Translations under genes and position numbers: made by a program
Shown here: positions 16,866 through 25,202 of the stretch, piece by piece
How the letters are laid out: every line of letters starts with the position of its first letter
How positions within the stretch are numbered: position 1 is the stretch's first letter
Assembly (NCBI GenBank): GCA_021162285.1
Contig: JAGGYZ010000044.1
Coordinates: forward strand, 1 to 31,212
Direction: 5' to 3'
DNA from: Candidatus Fermentibacteraceae bacterium
Lineage (GTDB): Bacteria; Fermentibacterota; Fermentibacteria; Fermentibacterales; JCC-6
DNA length: 31,212 nt
Notes under the pieces: generated by a model
The model's database searches: none
What the model saw: the letters and a program-made list of their open reading frames with translations, nothing else
What the model was told of the DNA's origin: nothing

Positions 16866-16902
16866 AGTATATTGACAATCGCTGGAACAGTATCAATACT
16901 AT
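16866..16902. promoter_or_regulatory. Overlapping head-on promoters between the M23 unit and the response regulators
   Basis: Plus strand: a perfect -35 TTGACA (16872-16877) and, 17 bases on, AATACT (16895-16900). That spacing would start the transcript at or near the ATG at 16907, consistent with a leaderless mRNA. Minus strand: TTGATA (16896-16891) and, 19 bases on, TATACT (16871-16866). Each -35 borders or overlaps the other strand's -10, so the two polymerases could not bind at the same time. Both pairs deviate from ideal in spacing or sequence. Confidence 0.38.
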
Positions 16903-16906
16903 ACGC

Positions 16907-18262
16907 ATGAATGGTTCAAGGAGGGGATACAGAGTACTGATCGTAGATGATGAACCGAAAACTCTTGAGTTTGTTAAAGAGGTTCTGACCTCAAAGGGTT
17001 TTCTCTGCGACAGTGCATCGGACAGCAGGCAGGCCCTCAGCAAACTGCGGGTTCGGTCGTATCATCTGCTGATCACAGATGTCAGACTGCCGGATGGGTC
17101 AGGTATCGATATCATCAGAATAGCAAGAGAAAAACACCCGTACATGGCAGCAATGGTTATAACCGGATTCGCCTCAATAGAAGGTATAAAAGAGGCAATG
17201 GACCTGGGAGCCATGGACTACATTCCAAAGCCTTTCTCTATGGACGAGCTTCTTCTGGCTGTGGAAGGAGTAGTTAAGAAACAGAGACTTCGCAAGCACT
17301 CTTCCGGGAAAACGCTGATCGTAAACAGCCCGGAAATGAGAAAAGTTATGGATCTGGTTGAAAAGGTAAGCATCACAGACAGCACAGTTCTTCTTTCGGG
17401 GGAAAGCGGAACAGGCAAGGAGATGATTGCCAGAGCGCTGCACAGGATGAGCAGAAGGTCAGCGGGACCGTTTGTTTCTGTAAACTCAGGCGGTATTCCC
17501 GAGGGACTCCTGGAAAGTGAACTCTTCGGCCACGTGAAAGGAGCCTACACAGGAGCATACTCCACAACGATAGGTCACTTCCAGGCGGCGGAGGGGGGTA
17601 CCCTGTTCATGGACGAAATTGGCAACATGAGCCATCCCATGCAGGTAAAGCTGCTTCGCGCCCTTCAGGAGAGAGAAATAACACCGGTTGGCTCAACAGC
17701 ATCTATTCCCATTAGTACAAGGCTTGTATCTGCGACCAACAGCAACATAAGAATGCAAGTTGAAAACGGATCATTCAGAAGAGATCTGTACTACAGACTG
17801 AATGTTTTTGAAATCAGGATTCCAGCACTTCGGGAAAGACCAGCAGACATTATTCCTCTGGTAGAACATTTTTTAACCGGTATACGCGGACCTTTCGGCG
17901 GGGAAAAACTTACGGATGAAGCGATTACGTCACTGCTGACCTATTCATGGCCCGGTAATGTACGGGAACTTGAAAATGTAATTGAAAGAGCTCTGATTCT
18001 TGCAGGAGAAGGGGCAATCAAACTTGAGCATTTTCCAGACTGGATCGCGGAGTTCCCGGGGAACGATATTCTACAGACCGAAGCAAGCGGAATGGTTCAT
18101 CTGGATGTAATTGTTAACTCCCTCGAAAGACACTATATTAGAAAAGCTCTGGCCTCTTCAGGAGGAATAAGATCTAAGGCGGCCAGGATGCTCGGCCTGA
18201 AAAGAACAACTCTTCTGGCCCGGATGAAGAAGCTTGGAATTGTTGAGGGGTGGAAAGGGTAG
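16907..18262 (+). CDS. NtrC/AtoC-type sigma-54 response regulator
   Basis: The protein is 451 residues with a complete receiver domain (about 8-122): acidic pair VLIVDDEP, phospho-acceptor LLITDVRLPDG, Thr VITG and Lys YIPKPF. The AAA+ domain (about 140-370) has Walker A GESGTGKE, contact loop GAYTGA (Tyr in place of the usual Phe) and Walker B LFMDEIGNM. The C-terminal Fis-type helix-turn-helix reads RSKAARMLGLKRTTLLARMKKL. It should activate RpoN promoters when phosphorylated; its histidine kinase is not in the window. ATG at 16907 has no ribosome-binding site upstream, which fits a leaderless message. It is followed after 6 bases by the HD-GYP gene. Confidence 0.95.
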   Translation: MNGSRRGYRVLIVDDEPKTLEFVKEVLTSKGFLCDSASDSRQALSKLRVRSYHLLITDVRLPDGSGIDIIRIAREKHPYMAAMVITGFASIEGIKEAMDLGAMDYIPKPFSMDELLLAVEGVVKKQRLRKHSSGKTLIVNSPEMRKVMDLVEKVSITDSTVLLSGESGTGKEMIARALHRMSRRSAGPFVSVNSGGIPEGLLESELFGHVKGAYTGAYSTTIGHFQAAEGGTLFMDEIGNMSHPMQVKLLRALQEREITPVGSTASIPISTRLVSATNSNIRMQVENGSFRRDLYYRLNVFEIRIPALRERPADIIPLVEHFLTGIRGPFGGEKLTDEAITSLLTYSWPGNVRELENVIERALILAGEGAIKLEHFPDWIAEFPGNDILQTEASGMVHLDVIVNSLERHYIRKALASSGGIRSKAARMLGLKRTTLLARMKKLGIVEGWKG

Positions 18263-18268
18263 CTCATT

Positions 18269-20239
18269 GTGAGTGATTTTCCGCACATACTTGTTGTTGA
18301 TGATGATCCTGTCGTGTGTGGCGTGGTCGCCGAAACGCTGGGACATCTGGGGTACGGTGTTGATGCGGCACACTCCGGTAAGGAAGTATCCCAGTTTCTT
18401 TCAAGTAAAACCTATCCCATTGTTCTGTGTGACATTCTTCTGCCGGACACAAACGGTCTGGAACTCATGTCTGAGATCCGGGAGTTGAATCCAGACACTT
18501 TTGTCATTCTTTTTACGGGGCATGCTTCTGTAGATCTCGCTAAAGAAGCGATAAGACAGGGTGCATACGACTTCATAACCAAACCATTCACCAACGAAGA
18601 AATAGTGGAAGCAGTACAGAGGGCTGAGCACGAACAGAGAGTACATTTTTCAACCATCACATCTGCAGAACTTAGAATTCTTCACGAACTTACCGTTTCC
18701 CGCAAAATGACAAATTTCTCGAAGAAAGCCTCGCTGTCCTTTTTCGGGAAAAGAACAGCTGAGAGCTTCAGTGCAGACTCCCTGCGTATTTATCTCCTTA
18801 ACAAAACGGAGACCATGCTGGAAAAAACAGTAGACATCGGTCATGGCTCATTCGCCGATGAGGTTACATGGTACTTTCTTTCCAGCAGAACCTTGCAGTC
18901 CGGGGGTGAAATACTGCTTGATCCCAGCAGTGTCGGCAACACCGACATGGCTGGAATCAGGGCATCGTTCATGGGTACCATTATCCCCGCCGGGGAAAAG
19001 AGTCTTGGAGTTATTCTTGCTGGAAGAAGCCAGCGGAGAGACAGGTTCAAAACCCGGGATCTAAAACTGCTGGCTCTGTATGCGGCAGAACTCGGAAATC
19101 AGTTGCAGAACCTCAAAATGACCGACGATCTTCTTGTAAACAACAAGGAACTGGAAAAAGTGAATCTGGTAACCAGCAGATTCTCTGTATCTCTTGACAT
19201 CCCGGCGGTGATTTCCTCTGTTGCAGATGGCCTCAGAACTTTTATTCCGTTTGATGTGGCGGGCTTTTTTGTCTCACTGGAAAGCGGAACGCCATACAAC
19301 TTCGTTCTCATGAACGAAGCAATACCCAGAGAGAAGGTCTTTGCCTCCCTGAAAAGACAGATGAGCGGGAAAATCGGGAAAACACTGACTTCAGAACTTC
19401 TCGCCGATGTTCACTCCAACTTTTTTATAGGTGAAAACATCCGTTCATTCGAAAACACCCCCGAATTCACATTCACAGATCTCAGTGACTTCGGAAAAAT
19501 CCACGGATGGCTGGTAATGGGCTCCTGGGCTGGCAGAAGCCATCTTTCCCCTTCTTCCAGGTTTATCCCGATACTTCTTCGTCATGCAGCGTCGGCAATC
19601 TGCAACTCTCTTCAGTACAGGGAAAATCACAGAAACTATCTGGAAACCATCACTGCAATGGCTCAGGCTGTTGATGCCAAAGACAAATACACCAGTGATC
19701 ACTCCCGGAATGTTACAGCTTACACACTTGCTCTTGCAGACAAGATCGGGATTACCCACCAGGCCAGAAAAGATCTATGGAATGCGGCACTTCTTCACGA
19801 TATCGGGAAAATAGGTGTTCCCGAAGCTATTCTTAACAAAGCAGGAAAACTCACAGAAGAAGAATACGAGATAATCAAAACACATCCGGCAAAAGGCTGC
19901 AGTATTCTCAAACCTATAAAGGCTTTTAAAAACCTGCTGCCCGCCATAAGATCTCACCACGAGAGGTACGATGGTAACGGTTATCCGGACAAGCTCTCCG
20001 GGACAGACATCCCCCTGTTTGCCAGGATTCTCACAGTGGCAGACTCTTTTGATGCCATGACCAGTAACAGAGTTTACCGTAAATCGCCAGGAGTTGAATT
20101 TGCGTTGAAACAACTAAAGGAGAATTCCGGAACACAATTCGACAGGGAACTTGCTCTGGCTTTCATCGAAGTTATAAAGGCCCGTTCATACACCGAGATT
20201 CTGCTTGCCTACGGTTCTGTACTCTTCGAGAATCAGTAG
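18269..20239 (+). CDS. Response regulator with receiver, two GAF-like domains and HD-GYP output
   Basis: This is a 656-residue signalling protein. The receiver (about 6-120) is canonical: LVVDDDP, VLCDILLPDTNG, FTGH and FITKPF. Residues 135-455 hold two GAF-like sensor domains separated by a helix (QNLKMTDDLLVNNKELEKVN). The C-terminal HD-GYP domain (about 460-640) has HDIGKIGVPEAIL, SHHERYDGNGYP and VADSFDAMTS, the metal ligands and GYP motif of cyclic-di-GMP phosphodiesterases. It probably degrades c-di-GMP in response to phosphorylation and a GAF ligand. Start is GTG at 18269 after AAAGGG. It is 6 bases from the upstream regulator stop, so the two are cotranscribed and may share a kinase. 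Confidence 0.95.
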   Translation: MSDFPHILVVDDDPVVCGVVAETLGHLGYGVDAAHSGKEVSQFLSSKTYPIVLCDILLPDTNGLELMSEIRELNPDTFVILFTGHASVDLAKEAIRQGAYDFITKPFTNEEIVEAVQRAEHEQRVHFSTITSAELRILHELTVSRKMTNFSKKASLSFFGKRTAESFSADSLRIYLLNKTETMLEKTVDIGHGSFADEVTWYFLSSRTLQSGGEILLDPSSVGNTDMAGIRASFMGTIIPAGEKSLGVILAGRSQRRDRFKTRDLKLLALYAAELGNQLQNLKMTDDLLVNNKELEKVNLVTSRFSVSLDIPAVISSVADGLRTFIPFDVAGFFVSLESGTPYNFVLMNEAIPREKVFASLKRQMSGKIGKTLTSELLADVHSNFFIGENIRSFENTPEFTFTDLSDFGKIHGWLVMGSWAGRSHLSPSSRFIPILLRHAASAICNSLQYRENHRNYLETITAMAQAVDAKDKYTSDHSRNVTAYTLALADKIGITHQARKDLWNAALLHDIGKIGVPEAILNKAGKLTEEEYEIIKTHPAKGCSILKPIKAFKNLLPAIRSHHERYDGNGYPDKLSGTDIPLFARILTVADSFDAMTSNRVYRKSPGVEFALKQLKENSGTQFDRELALAFIEVIKARSYTEILLAYGSVLFENQ

Positions 20240-20305
20240 GGTCTGCCTTACTGACCGCGCTGGTTTATATTCCCTCCAGCAGGCTCAAATCAAAGGGAGA
20301 TTACA

Positions 20306-21583
20306 ATGGCAGAGATTACTGGAATCAGGGCGCGTCAGATAATTGATTCCCGGGGAAACCCCACTGTAGAAGCCGATGTGTATCTGGAAGACGGCAGTTT
20401 TGGAAGAGCTGCAGTTCCAAGCGGTGCATCCACTGGAGAGCACGAAGCAGTTGAACTCCGTGACAATGGAAATGCGTTCATGGGCAAGTCTGTTCTGAAT
20501 GCCGTGAACAACATACACTCCAGAATTGCACCGGAACTGCTTGGCAGAGATGCATCCTGTCAGCTTGAAATAGATGCGGTGATGAAAGAGATCGATGGAA
20601 CGGCCAACAAGGCTGAACTGGGAGCCAATGCTATTCTTGCTGTATCCATGGCCTGTTCAAGAGCTTCAGCGGACAGCCTGAGAGTACCTCTGTACAGTTA
20701 TCTCGGAGGGCCGGCTGCCAGAATACTTCCAGTTCCCATGATGAATATTATTAACGGTGGGAGGCATGCCTCCAACCCCATCGACCTTCAGGAATTCATG
20801 ATTGTACCTGCCGGGTTCAACAGCTTCAGCAGAGCACTTCAGGCTGGCGTGGAGACATTCCATACTCTGAAAAAGAATGCCGCTGCCGCCGGGATGTCCA
20901 CCAGCGTTGGAGACGAGGGAGGTCTGGCCCCCGATCTTCCCGACAACACTGCCGCACTTGAGTTCATCGTTAAGGCTATCAGAGACGCGGGATACACTCC
21001 AGGACAGGATATTTTCATAGCCCTTGATCCCGCTGCCAGTGAATTCTACAGAGACGGCCGTTACTTCATGCACGGAGAAAACCCAGGCGGGCTTACTTCA
21101 GCTCAGATGGTTGACTACTGGGCAGAACTTGTTAGCCAGTTTCCCATTGTAAGCATTGAAGACGGTCATGCTGAAGACGACTGGGAAGGCTGGCAGCTGA
21201 TGATGCAGAAACTTGGGAAAACCATTCACATAGTTGGGGATGATGTGTTCGTTACAAATGTGGAAAGGCTCAGGAAAGGTATCGAGCTGAATGCTGCTAA
21301 CGCTATTCTCATCAAGCTTAACCAGATTGGAACAGTTTCTGAAACTCTTGAGACCATCGACATGGCTCACAGAAACGGAATGAAGGCCGTGGTAAGCCAC
21401 AGAAGCGGCGAAACTGAAGACACCTTTATATCTGACCTCACAGTGGCCAGAAATACTGGATTCATTAAAACCGGCTCCGCCTGCCGTACAGACCGCACAG
21501 CAAAGTACAATCAGCTGCTGCGTATAGAGGAGGCACTGGAAGGCAGTGCTGAATATGCAGGAATGAGTGTTATCAAAGGGTAG
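20306..21583 (+). CDS. eno: Enolase (phosphopyruvate hydratase)
   Basis: Enolase interconverts 2-phosphoglycerate and phosphoenolpyruvate. The 425-residue protein has RQIIDSRGNPTVE at the N-terminus and PSGASTGEHEAVELRD for the mobile loop. Metal and catalytic residues are present: DLQEFMIVP, GDEGGLAPDL, ALDPAASEF, SIEDG, GDDVFVTN, the catalytic Lys in LIKLNQIG, SHRSGETEDT and IKTGSACRTDR. Small changes from common sequences (GLAP for GFAP, SIEDGH for SIEDGL, LSVAS-type Leu to Ala in TGSACR) do not touch catalytic side chains. ATG at 20306 follows AAAGGGAG. It heads a group with the ftsB-like gene 3 bases downstream, an order also known in Proteobacteria. Confidence 0.98.
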   Translation: MAEITGIRARQIIDSRGNPTVEADVYLEDGSFGRAAVPSGASTGEHEAVELRDNGNAFMGKSVLNAVNNIHSRIAPELLGRDASCQLEIDAVMKEIDGTANKAELGANAILAVSMACSRASADSLRVPLYSYLGGPAARILPVPMMNIINGGRHASNPIDLQEFMIVPAGFNSFSRALQAGVETFHTLKKNAAAAGMSTSVGDEGGLAPDLPDNTAALEFIVKAIRDAGYTPGQDIFIALDPAASEFYRDGRYFMHGENPGGLTSAQMVDYWAELVSQFPIVSIEDGHAEDDWEGWQLMMQKLGKTIHIVGDDVFVTNVERLRKGIELNAANAILIKLNQIGTVSETLETIDMAHRNGMKAVVSHRSGETEDTFISDLTVARNTGFIKTGSACRTDRTAKYNQLLRIEEALEGSAEYAGMSVIKG

Positions 21584-21586
21584 TTT

Positions 21587-21907
21587 ATGTACAGGAAATT
21601 ACCACCTTCAGAGGGCAGAAAAACAAGGCTTTTAACGGCGCTGCTTCTAACAGCGGTTTTTCTGGTAACAGGCACCATACTTCTTCTCAGCAGGAACGGT
21701 ATTATGGCGATAACTGAAATCCAGGGTGATGTAGACAATGTGGTTGCTGAAAACATGCAGCTTGAAGCCAGGATAGACTCCTTGAATACCGTAGTAGATC
21801 TGCTGGAAAATGACTCTCTTTACATGGAAAAGAGAGTGAGGGAAATACTGGGCTGGGGCCGTGAAGGCGAAACGGTGGTGAAATTCATGGAGCCAGACAC
21901 TGAATAA
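21587..21907 (+). CDS. ftsB: FtsB/DivIC-like cell-division protein
   Basis: The 106-residue protein has a short basic cytoplasmic tail and one membrane helix (LLTALLLTAVFLVTGTILLL, about 15-34). A coiled coil follows (about 42-82: NVVAENMQLEARIDSLNTVVDLLEND), with a short tail containing KRVREILGWGREGE. This topology and the final -YME-R-AREELG-like motif are typical of septum formation initiator proteins, which bridge FtsL and FtsQ in the divisome. Position directly after eno supports the call. ATG at 21587 follows AAAGGG. The stop overlaps the probable start region of the next membrane protein. Confidence 0.9.
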   Translation: MYRKLPPSEGRKTRLLTALLLTAVFLVTGTILLLSRNGIMAITEIQGDVDNVVAENMQLEARIDSLNTVVDLLENDSLYMEKRVREILGWGREGETVVKFMEPDTE

Positions 21908-21926
21908 GACTGTTGTTCTGTTTGCC

Positions 21927-23174
21927 GTGTCAGTTCTCCCGGTTCTGACACTTTTAATTGTTCTGGACGGAGAGATTCCCGACCCGGACAGGAATGCCCA
22001 CGATGTATGGGCAAATCAGCTTGTACACACAGGCAGACTTGTGATTTCTCACAACGGTGTCTTCGATGACTGGCAGATCTACTACCCCAACACAGTTCCC
22101 AAACCTCTTGAACTGATAATGGGATTCATCAGAATGCCCGGGGGAATATTTTACCGTTCCATAGTGGTTTTCCTTACCGCTTTTATGGTTGTTGCCGCAG
22201 TCTGGAATTCTGCAGGCCGTGGACAGGCTGGCCTGGAAGCAGCGCTGTTTCTGGGGTTCAATCCAGTTTTTTTACTTCTGGCTGTAACAAGCAGTTCGGC
22301 TGTGCTGTTTCTTGGTTCAATATTTCTGCTTCAGTCAAACAACAGATCAGGCATCGGTGCCGTAATGGCTTCGCTGGCCAGACCGGAGGGTTTCATCTAC
22401 AGCGGATACCACAGCCTTAAAAACAGAAAGTGGAAACTTCTTGCTATTCTTGCTGTTATCGCCGCCGGTTGGCTGGTTTTTCACAGAACATCCTGCGGTT
22501 CATTTACATGGGCTGCCGATGAGGTTAGATACTCTGTGGCAGCAATGGCATACCCCACGGCAAATCCTGTTACATTCTTCCCGTGGGCGGCGCTGCGCCT
22601 TGTGCTTGTTCTGGGAGCACCTGTGGCTGCGGTGCTGTTTCTCTGTTTCAGAAAGTGGCAGCTTCACTGGCCTTTTACCGCAAACTTCCTTCTGCTTGCC
22701 ATCTCACTGGTAATGGGTTCTCTGGTCCTGCCCAGGTATGTAGATCAGCTGTTTCTTCTTGCGGTTCCTTTCGTTTTCATTGAAATACACAGACTGTTTA
22801 ACGGCAGGATAAGAACTGCTGTTTCTGTTGCCGTTATCCTGTTCCCCTCTGTTCAGTGGATCTCCACTGTGCCGGAGATCAAACAGTATATGAGACTGAG
22901 AGAGGCATATGAATCTTTTGAACTGCCGGAACAGGGGCTGACCGCAGCCAATGAACTTCTTATCCCCGGTTTCTGTCTCAATCTGGGAATAGACGACCCT
23001 TCAGAACTGTTTGTCTCCGTGGACAAAGCAGCATGGAGCAATGCAAGCGAATCATCTCTTGCCGAACGGGGTGTTACCAGAATAGTTATCTTTGATGAAG
23101 GCGTGTATTTTCCGGAGCACACAGCCCGGTGGCTTGAAACTGTAGAGAATATCGAGGTAGACTATTTCAGATAA
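21927..23174 (+). CDS. Polytopic membrane protein, GT-C glycosyltransferase-like
   Basis: The protein is at least 415 residues, with about 8-10 hydrophobic helices through residue 310 and a soluble C-terminal part of about 100 residues. The first outside loop is Asp-rich (DGEIPDPDRNAHDVWANQL), as in GT-C enzymes (ArnT/PMT types) that use lipid-linked sugar donors. The loop SLARPEGFIYSGYHSL resembles the re-entrant segment of such proteins. No definite family motif is seen, so 'GT-C-like' is an inference. The first conventional start, GTG at 21927, truncates helix 1. A CTG at 21900, 7 bases after GGAG and overlapping the ftsB stop, would add NKTVVLFAV and complete the helix. Downstream it overlaps rsgA by 11 bases. 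Confidence 0.78.
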   Translation: MSVLPVLTLLIVLDGEIPDPDRNAHDVWANQLVHTGRLVISHNGVFDDWQIYYPNTVPKPLELIMGFIRMPGGIFYRSIVVFLTAFMVVAAVWNSAGRGQAGLEAALFLGFNPVFLLLAVTSSSAVLFLGSIFLLQSNNRSGIGAVMASLARPEGFIYSGYHSLKNRKWKLLAILAVIAAGWLVFHRTSCGSFTWAADEVRYSVAAMAYPTANPVTFFPWAALRLVLVLGAPVAAVLFLCFRKWQLHWPFTANFLLLAISLVMGSLVLPRYVDQLFLLAVPFVFIEIHRLFNGRIRTAVSVAVILFPSVQWISTVPEIKQYMRLREAYESFELPEQGLTAANELLIPGFCLNLGIDDPSELFVSVDKAAWSNASESSLAERGVTRIVIFDEGVYFPEHTARWLETVENIEVDYFR

Positions 23175-24069
23175 CACAACGGCAAGAATCGCATCTTCAG
23201 GGAAAAGAGGAGTAACTCTTCTTCTCCCCAGCGGAGAAACGGTAAAGGCAAGGGTATCAAGCAATGTATTCCGGGCATTTAAAAATCCTGTGTGCGGTGA
23301 TGTTGCCACTGTCGCAAACCGGCAGGGCGCATGGTATGTTGAAAAGATTGAAACAAGAAAAGGCATTCTTGAAAGAACTTCACCTGTTGGGAAACGACAG
23401 GTACTGGCAGCAAACATTGATCTCGTTGTAGTGGTAGCATCCATAGCAAGCCCTCCCCTCAGGAGAGGGTTTGTAGACAGGGCTCTGGCTTCTGCAGAAT
23501 GGAATCACCTTCCCGCTGCGCTTGTTTTTAACAAGATCGATCTGCGGAAAACCACAGAAGCTGCAGACCTGACAGTTCTTGAAAAGGTTTACGGCGAACA
23601 GGCAGGTTACACTGTACTGAAAACAAGTACCGTTACCGGTGAGGGAATTGACAACTTCAAAAACTTGATTCGCGGAAAAACCGTAGCCCTTGCAGGTGTA
23701 TCGGCAACAGGGAAAACATCGCTTATCCAGGCCATTCACCCCCATCTAAACCTCCGCATAGGTGCAGTTAATGCCAAAACTACAAAGGGAAAACACACCA
23801 CGGTCTCCGCCAGACTGATCCCTCTGGAAAACAACACTTTTCTTATGGATACCCCGGGTCTCCGGGCATTCTCTGTTGACCACATTCCAAAAGCAGAACT
23901 GGGTTACTGCTTTCCTGAATTTGAAGGTGCAGGCCGCTGCCGGTTCAGAAACTGCATCCATGAAACTGAACCTGGATGTGCTGTTCTGGAGGCGGTTGAA
24001 AACGGTACAATTGACAGAGAGAGACACCTGTCATACCTCAAACTGCTCCACGAAGACAACACCTTCTAA
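23164..24069 (+). CDS. rsgA: Ribosome small-subunit-dependent GTPase RsgA (apparent AUU start)
   Basis: RsgA is a circularly permuted GTPase that checks late 30S assembly. The motifs are in permuted order: G4 FNKID, G5 region KTSTVTGEG, G1 GVSATGKTS (usually GxSGVGKS), G3 DTPG. The zinc knuckle C-x5-C-x-H-x5-C follows (CRFRNCIHETEPGC). The first ATG/GTG/TTG is GTG at 23290, but the same frame upstream encodes a good OB-fold (GKRGVTLLLPSGETVKARV, FRAFKNPVCGDVATV) that the family requires. That frame is open from a TAG at 23158-23160, and its first plausible start is ATT at 23164, exactly 5 bases after GAGGT (23154-23158). This gives 301 residues, normal for RsgA. It overlaps the preceding gene by 11 bases. 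Confidence 0.88.
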   Translation: MSDNTTARIASSGKRGVTLLLPSGETVKARVSSNVFRAFKNPVCGDVATVANRQGAWYVEKIETRKGILERTSPVGKRQVLAANIDLVVVVASIASPPLRRGFVDRALASAEWNHLPAALVFNKIDLRKTTEAADLTVLEKVYGEQAGYTVLKTSTVTGEGIDNFKNLIRGKTVALAGVSATGKTSLIQAIHPHLNLRIGAVNAKTTKGKHTTVSARLIPLENNTFLMDTPGLRAFSVDHIPKAELGYCFPEFEGAGRCRFRNCIHETEPGCAVLEAVENGTIDRERHLSYLKLLHEDNTF

Positions 24070-24073
24070 CACA

Positions 24074-24104
24074 GGAGCCGCCTGTCACGAAAACAGACGG
24101 CTCC
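24074..24104 (-). terminator. Hairpin downstream of argF (and convergent rsgA)
   Basis: GGAGCCG (24074-24080) pairs with CGGCTCC (24098-24104), and CTGT (24082-24085) with ACAG (24093-24096), leaving a 7-base loop. The single C/A mismatch on the plus strand becomes a U-G wobble in minus-strand RNA, so the stem is continuous (12 pairs) only in the argF transcript. The minus-strand tail TGTGTTAG is only moderately U-rich, so termination strength is uncertain. Confidence 0.55.
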
Positions 24105-24124
24105 CTGGAAATCAATTACTATCG

Positions 24125-25066
24125 TTAGCAGATAGATGCAATCATCATTGCCTTGATTGTATGCTTGCGGTTTTCCGCCTCGTCCCACACCACAGAGTTT
24201 GGACCTTCGATAACATCAAAGGTTACCTCTTTCCCCTTTACAGCAGGCAGACAGTGCATGAACAGGCATTCAGGGTTACCGGAGGCATCCATCATTTCCT
24301 GGTTCACCTGATAGGGCTGCAGTAACTTGATACGCTCTGCGGCCTTGTCTTCTTCACCCATGGAGGCCCATACATCGGTGTAGATAACATCAGCGCCCTC
24401 AACAGCCTCCTTAACCTTGTCGGTTATCGCTATTTCAGAACCGCTGACCTCTGCAAGAGCAGTTACCGTGTCAACAAGCTCTGCCTCAGGCTGGAGGCTC
24501 TCGGGTGCAAGAATAGTGCAGTTAACACCCATCATGGCCATGCCGATCATAAGGCTGTTGGCCATGTTGTTTCTGCCGTCACCTGCGTAAACGAAGTTAA
24601 CACCTTTGAGCTCACCGATGTTCTCTTCAATTGTCATAAGATCGGCAAGTATCTGCGTCGGGTGAAACTGGTCAGTAAGACCGTTGAAAACAGGAACACC
24701 TGAATACTGGTGCAGAGCTTCCACTGTTTCCTGTTTGAAACCGCGAAACATAATGGCATCAAACATTCTTCCAAGTACCCTTGCGGTGTCTTCAACAGAC
24801 TCTTTTACACCAAGCTGAATATCGGCGGAACTGAGAAACACCGGGTGACCACCCTCTTCACCAAAGGCAGTTTCAAATGCACAGCGGGTACGGGTGGAAC
24901 GCTTTTCAAACAGCATTGCAAGGGTTTTACCCTGAAATCTCTGAAACACCTGGTATCCAAGTCTCTCCTGCTTCAAATTATGGGAAAGATCCAACAGGTA
25001 ACGAAGCTCAGCAGGGCTGAGATCAAGAAGCGTGAGAAGACTTCTTCCTCGCAGGTTAAAAGCCAT
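24125..25066 (-). CDS. argF: Ornithine carbamoyltransferase
   Basis: The 313-residue enzyme makes citrulline from ornithine and carbamoyl phosphate (arginine synthesis) or runs in reverse in the arginine deiminase pathway. Conserved sites are present: carbamoyl-phosphate loop EKRSTRTRC, HPTQ (DQFHPTQILAD), ornithine site DVWASMGEED and active-site MHCLPA. Segments such as ESVEDTARVLGRMFDAIMFRG and VPVFNGLTD resemble both anabolic ArgF and catabolic ArcB; no other arginine genes are nearby to decide. ATG at 25066 follows AGAGGAG. It is a single-gene unit with its own promoter (25113-25140) and terminator. It competes for the same carbamoyl phosphate that the NodU-type enzyme at 13134-14849 uses. 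Confidence 0.96.
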   Translation of the reverse strand: MAFNLRGRSLLTLLDLSPAELRYLLDLSHNLKQERLGYQVFQRFQGKTLAMLFEKRSTRTRCAFETAFGEEGGHPVFLSSADIQLGVKESVEDTARVLGRMFDAIMFRGFKQETVEALHQYSGVPVFNGLTDQFHPTQILADLMTIEENIGELKGVNFVYAGDGRNNMANSLMIGMAMMGVNCTILAPESLQPEAELVDTVTALAEVSGSEIAITDKVKEAVEGADVIYTDVWASMGEEDKAAERIKLLQPYQVNQEMMDASGNPECLFMHCLPAVKGKEVTFDVIEGPNSVVWDEAENRKHTIKAMMIASIC

Positions 25067-25112
25067 GACGGACTCCTCTCGAATGAGTTTTACAACAACG
25101 GGGTATGGCGGG

Positions 25113-25140
25113 AAAATAGCAGTTTAAAACCTGTCGTCAA
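25113..25140 (-). promoter_or_regulatory. Sigma-70-type promoter of argF
   Basis: On the minus strand, TTGACG (25140-25135) is followed after 16 bases by TATTTT (25118-25113) and then CCC. The transcript would start near 25106, about 40 bases before the ATG at 25066. The upstream terminator at 25162-25187 isolates it from the preceding gene. I see no ARG-box-like palindrome. Confidence 0.55.
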
Positions 25141-25161
25141 TAAGAGACCTCACCAACTGAA

Positions 25162-25187
25162 AAAGGGCCGGCAGCAGCCGACCCTTT
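25162..25187 (-). terminator. Rho-independent terminator of the LCCL lipoprotein gene
   Basis: AAAGGG pairs with CCCTTT and CGGC with GCCG around an AGCA loop. The plus-strand C/A mismatch becomes a G-U wobble in minus-strand RNA, giving an 11-pair stem. The minus-strand stem is followed by TTTTT. It lies 15 bases after the stop at 25203. Confidence 0.77.
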
Positions 25188-25202
25188 CAAAAAGCAGAAT
25201 GG

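Noticed and set aside
16854..16906. Sigma-54 (-24/-12) promoter near the enhancer-binding proteins
   Set aside because: No GG-N10-GC pair of the TGGCAC/TTGC type occurs in this gap, nor in the other gaps I checked (204-373, 4855-5112); one TGGCAC inside grpE has the wrong spacing.
23164..23290. Programmed frameshift fusing the GT-C-like protein to RsgA
   Set aside because: There is no slippery run at the junction, and the ATT start with a good ribosome-binding site explains the open frame more simply.
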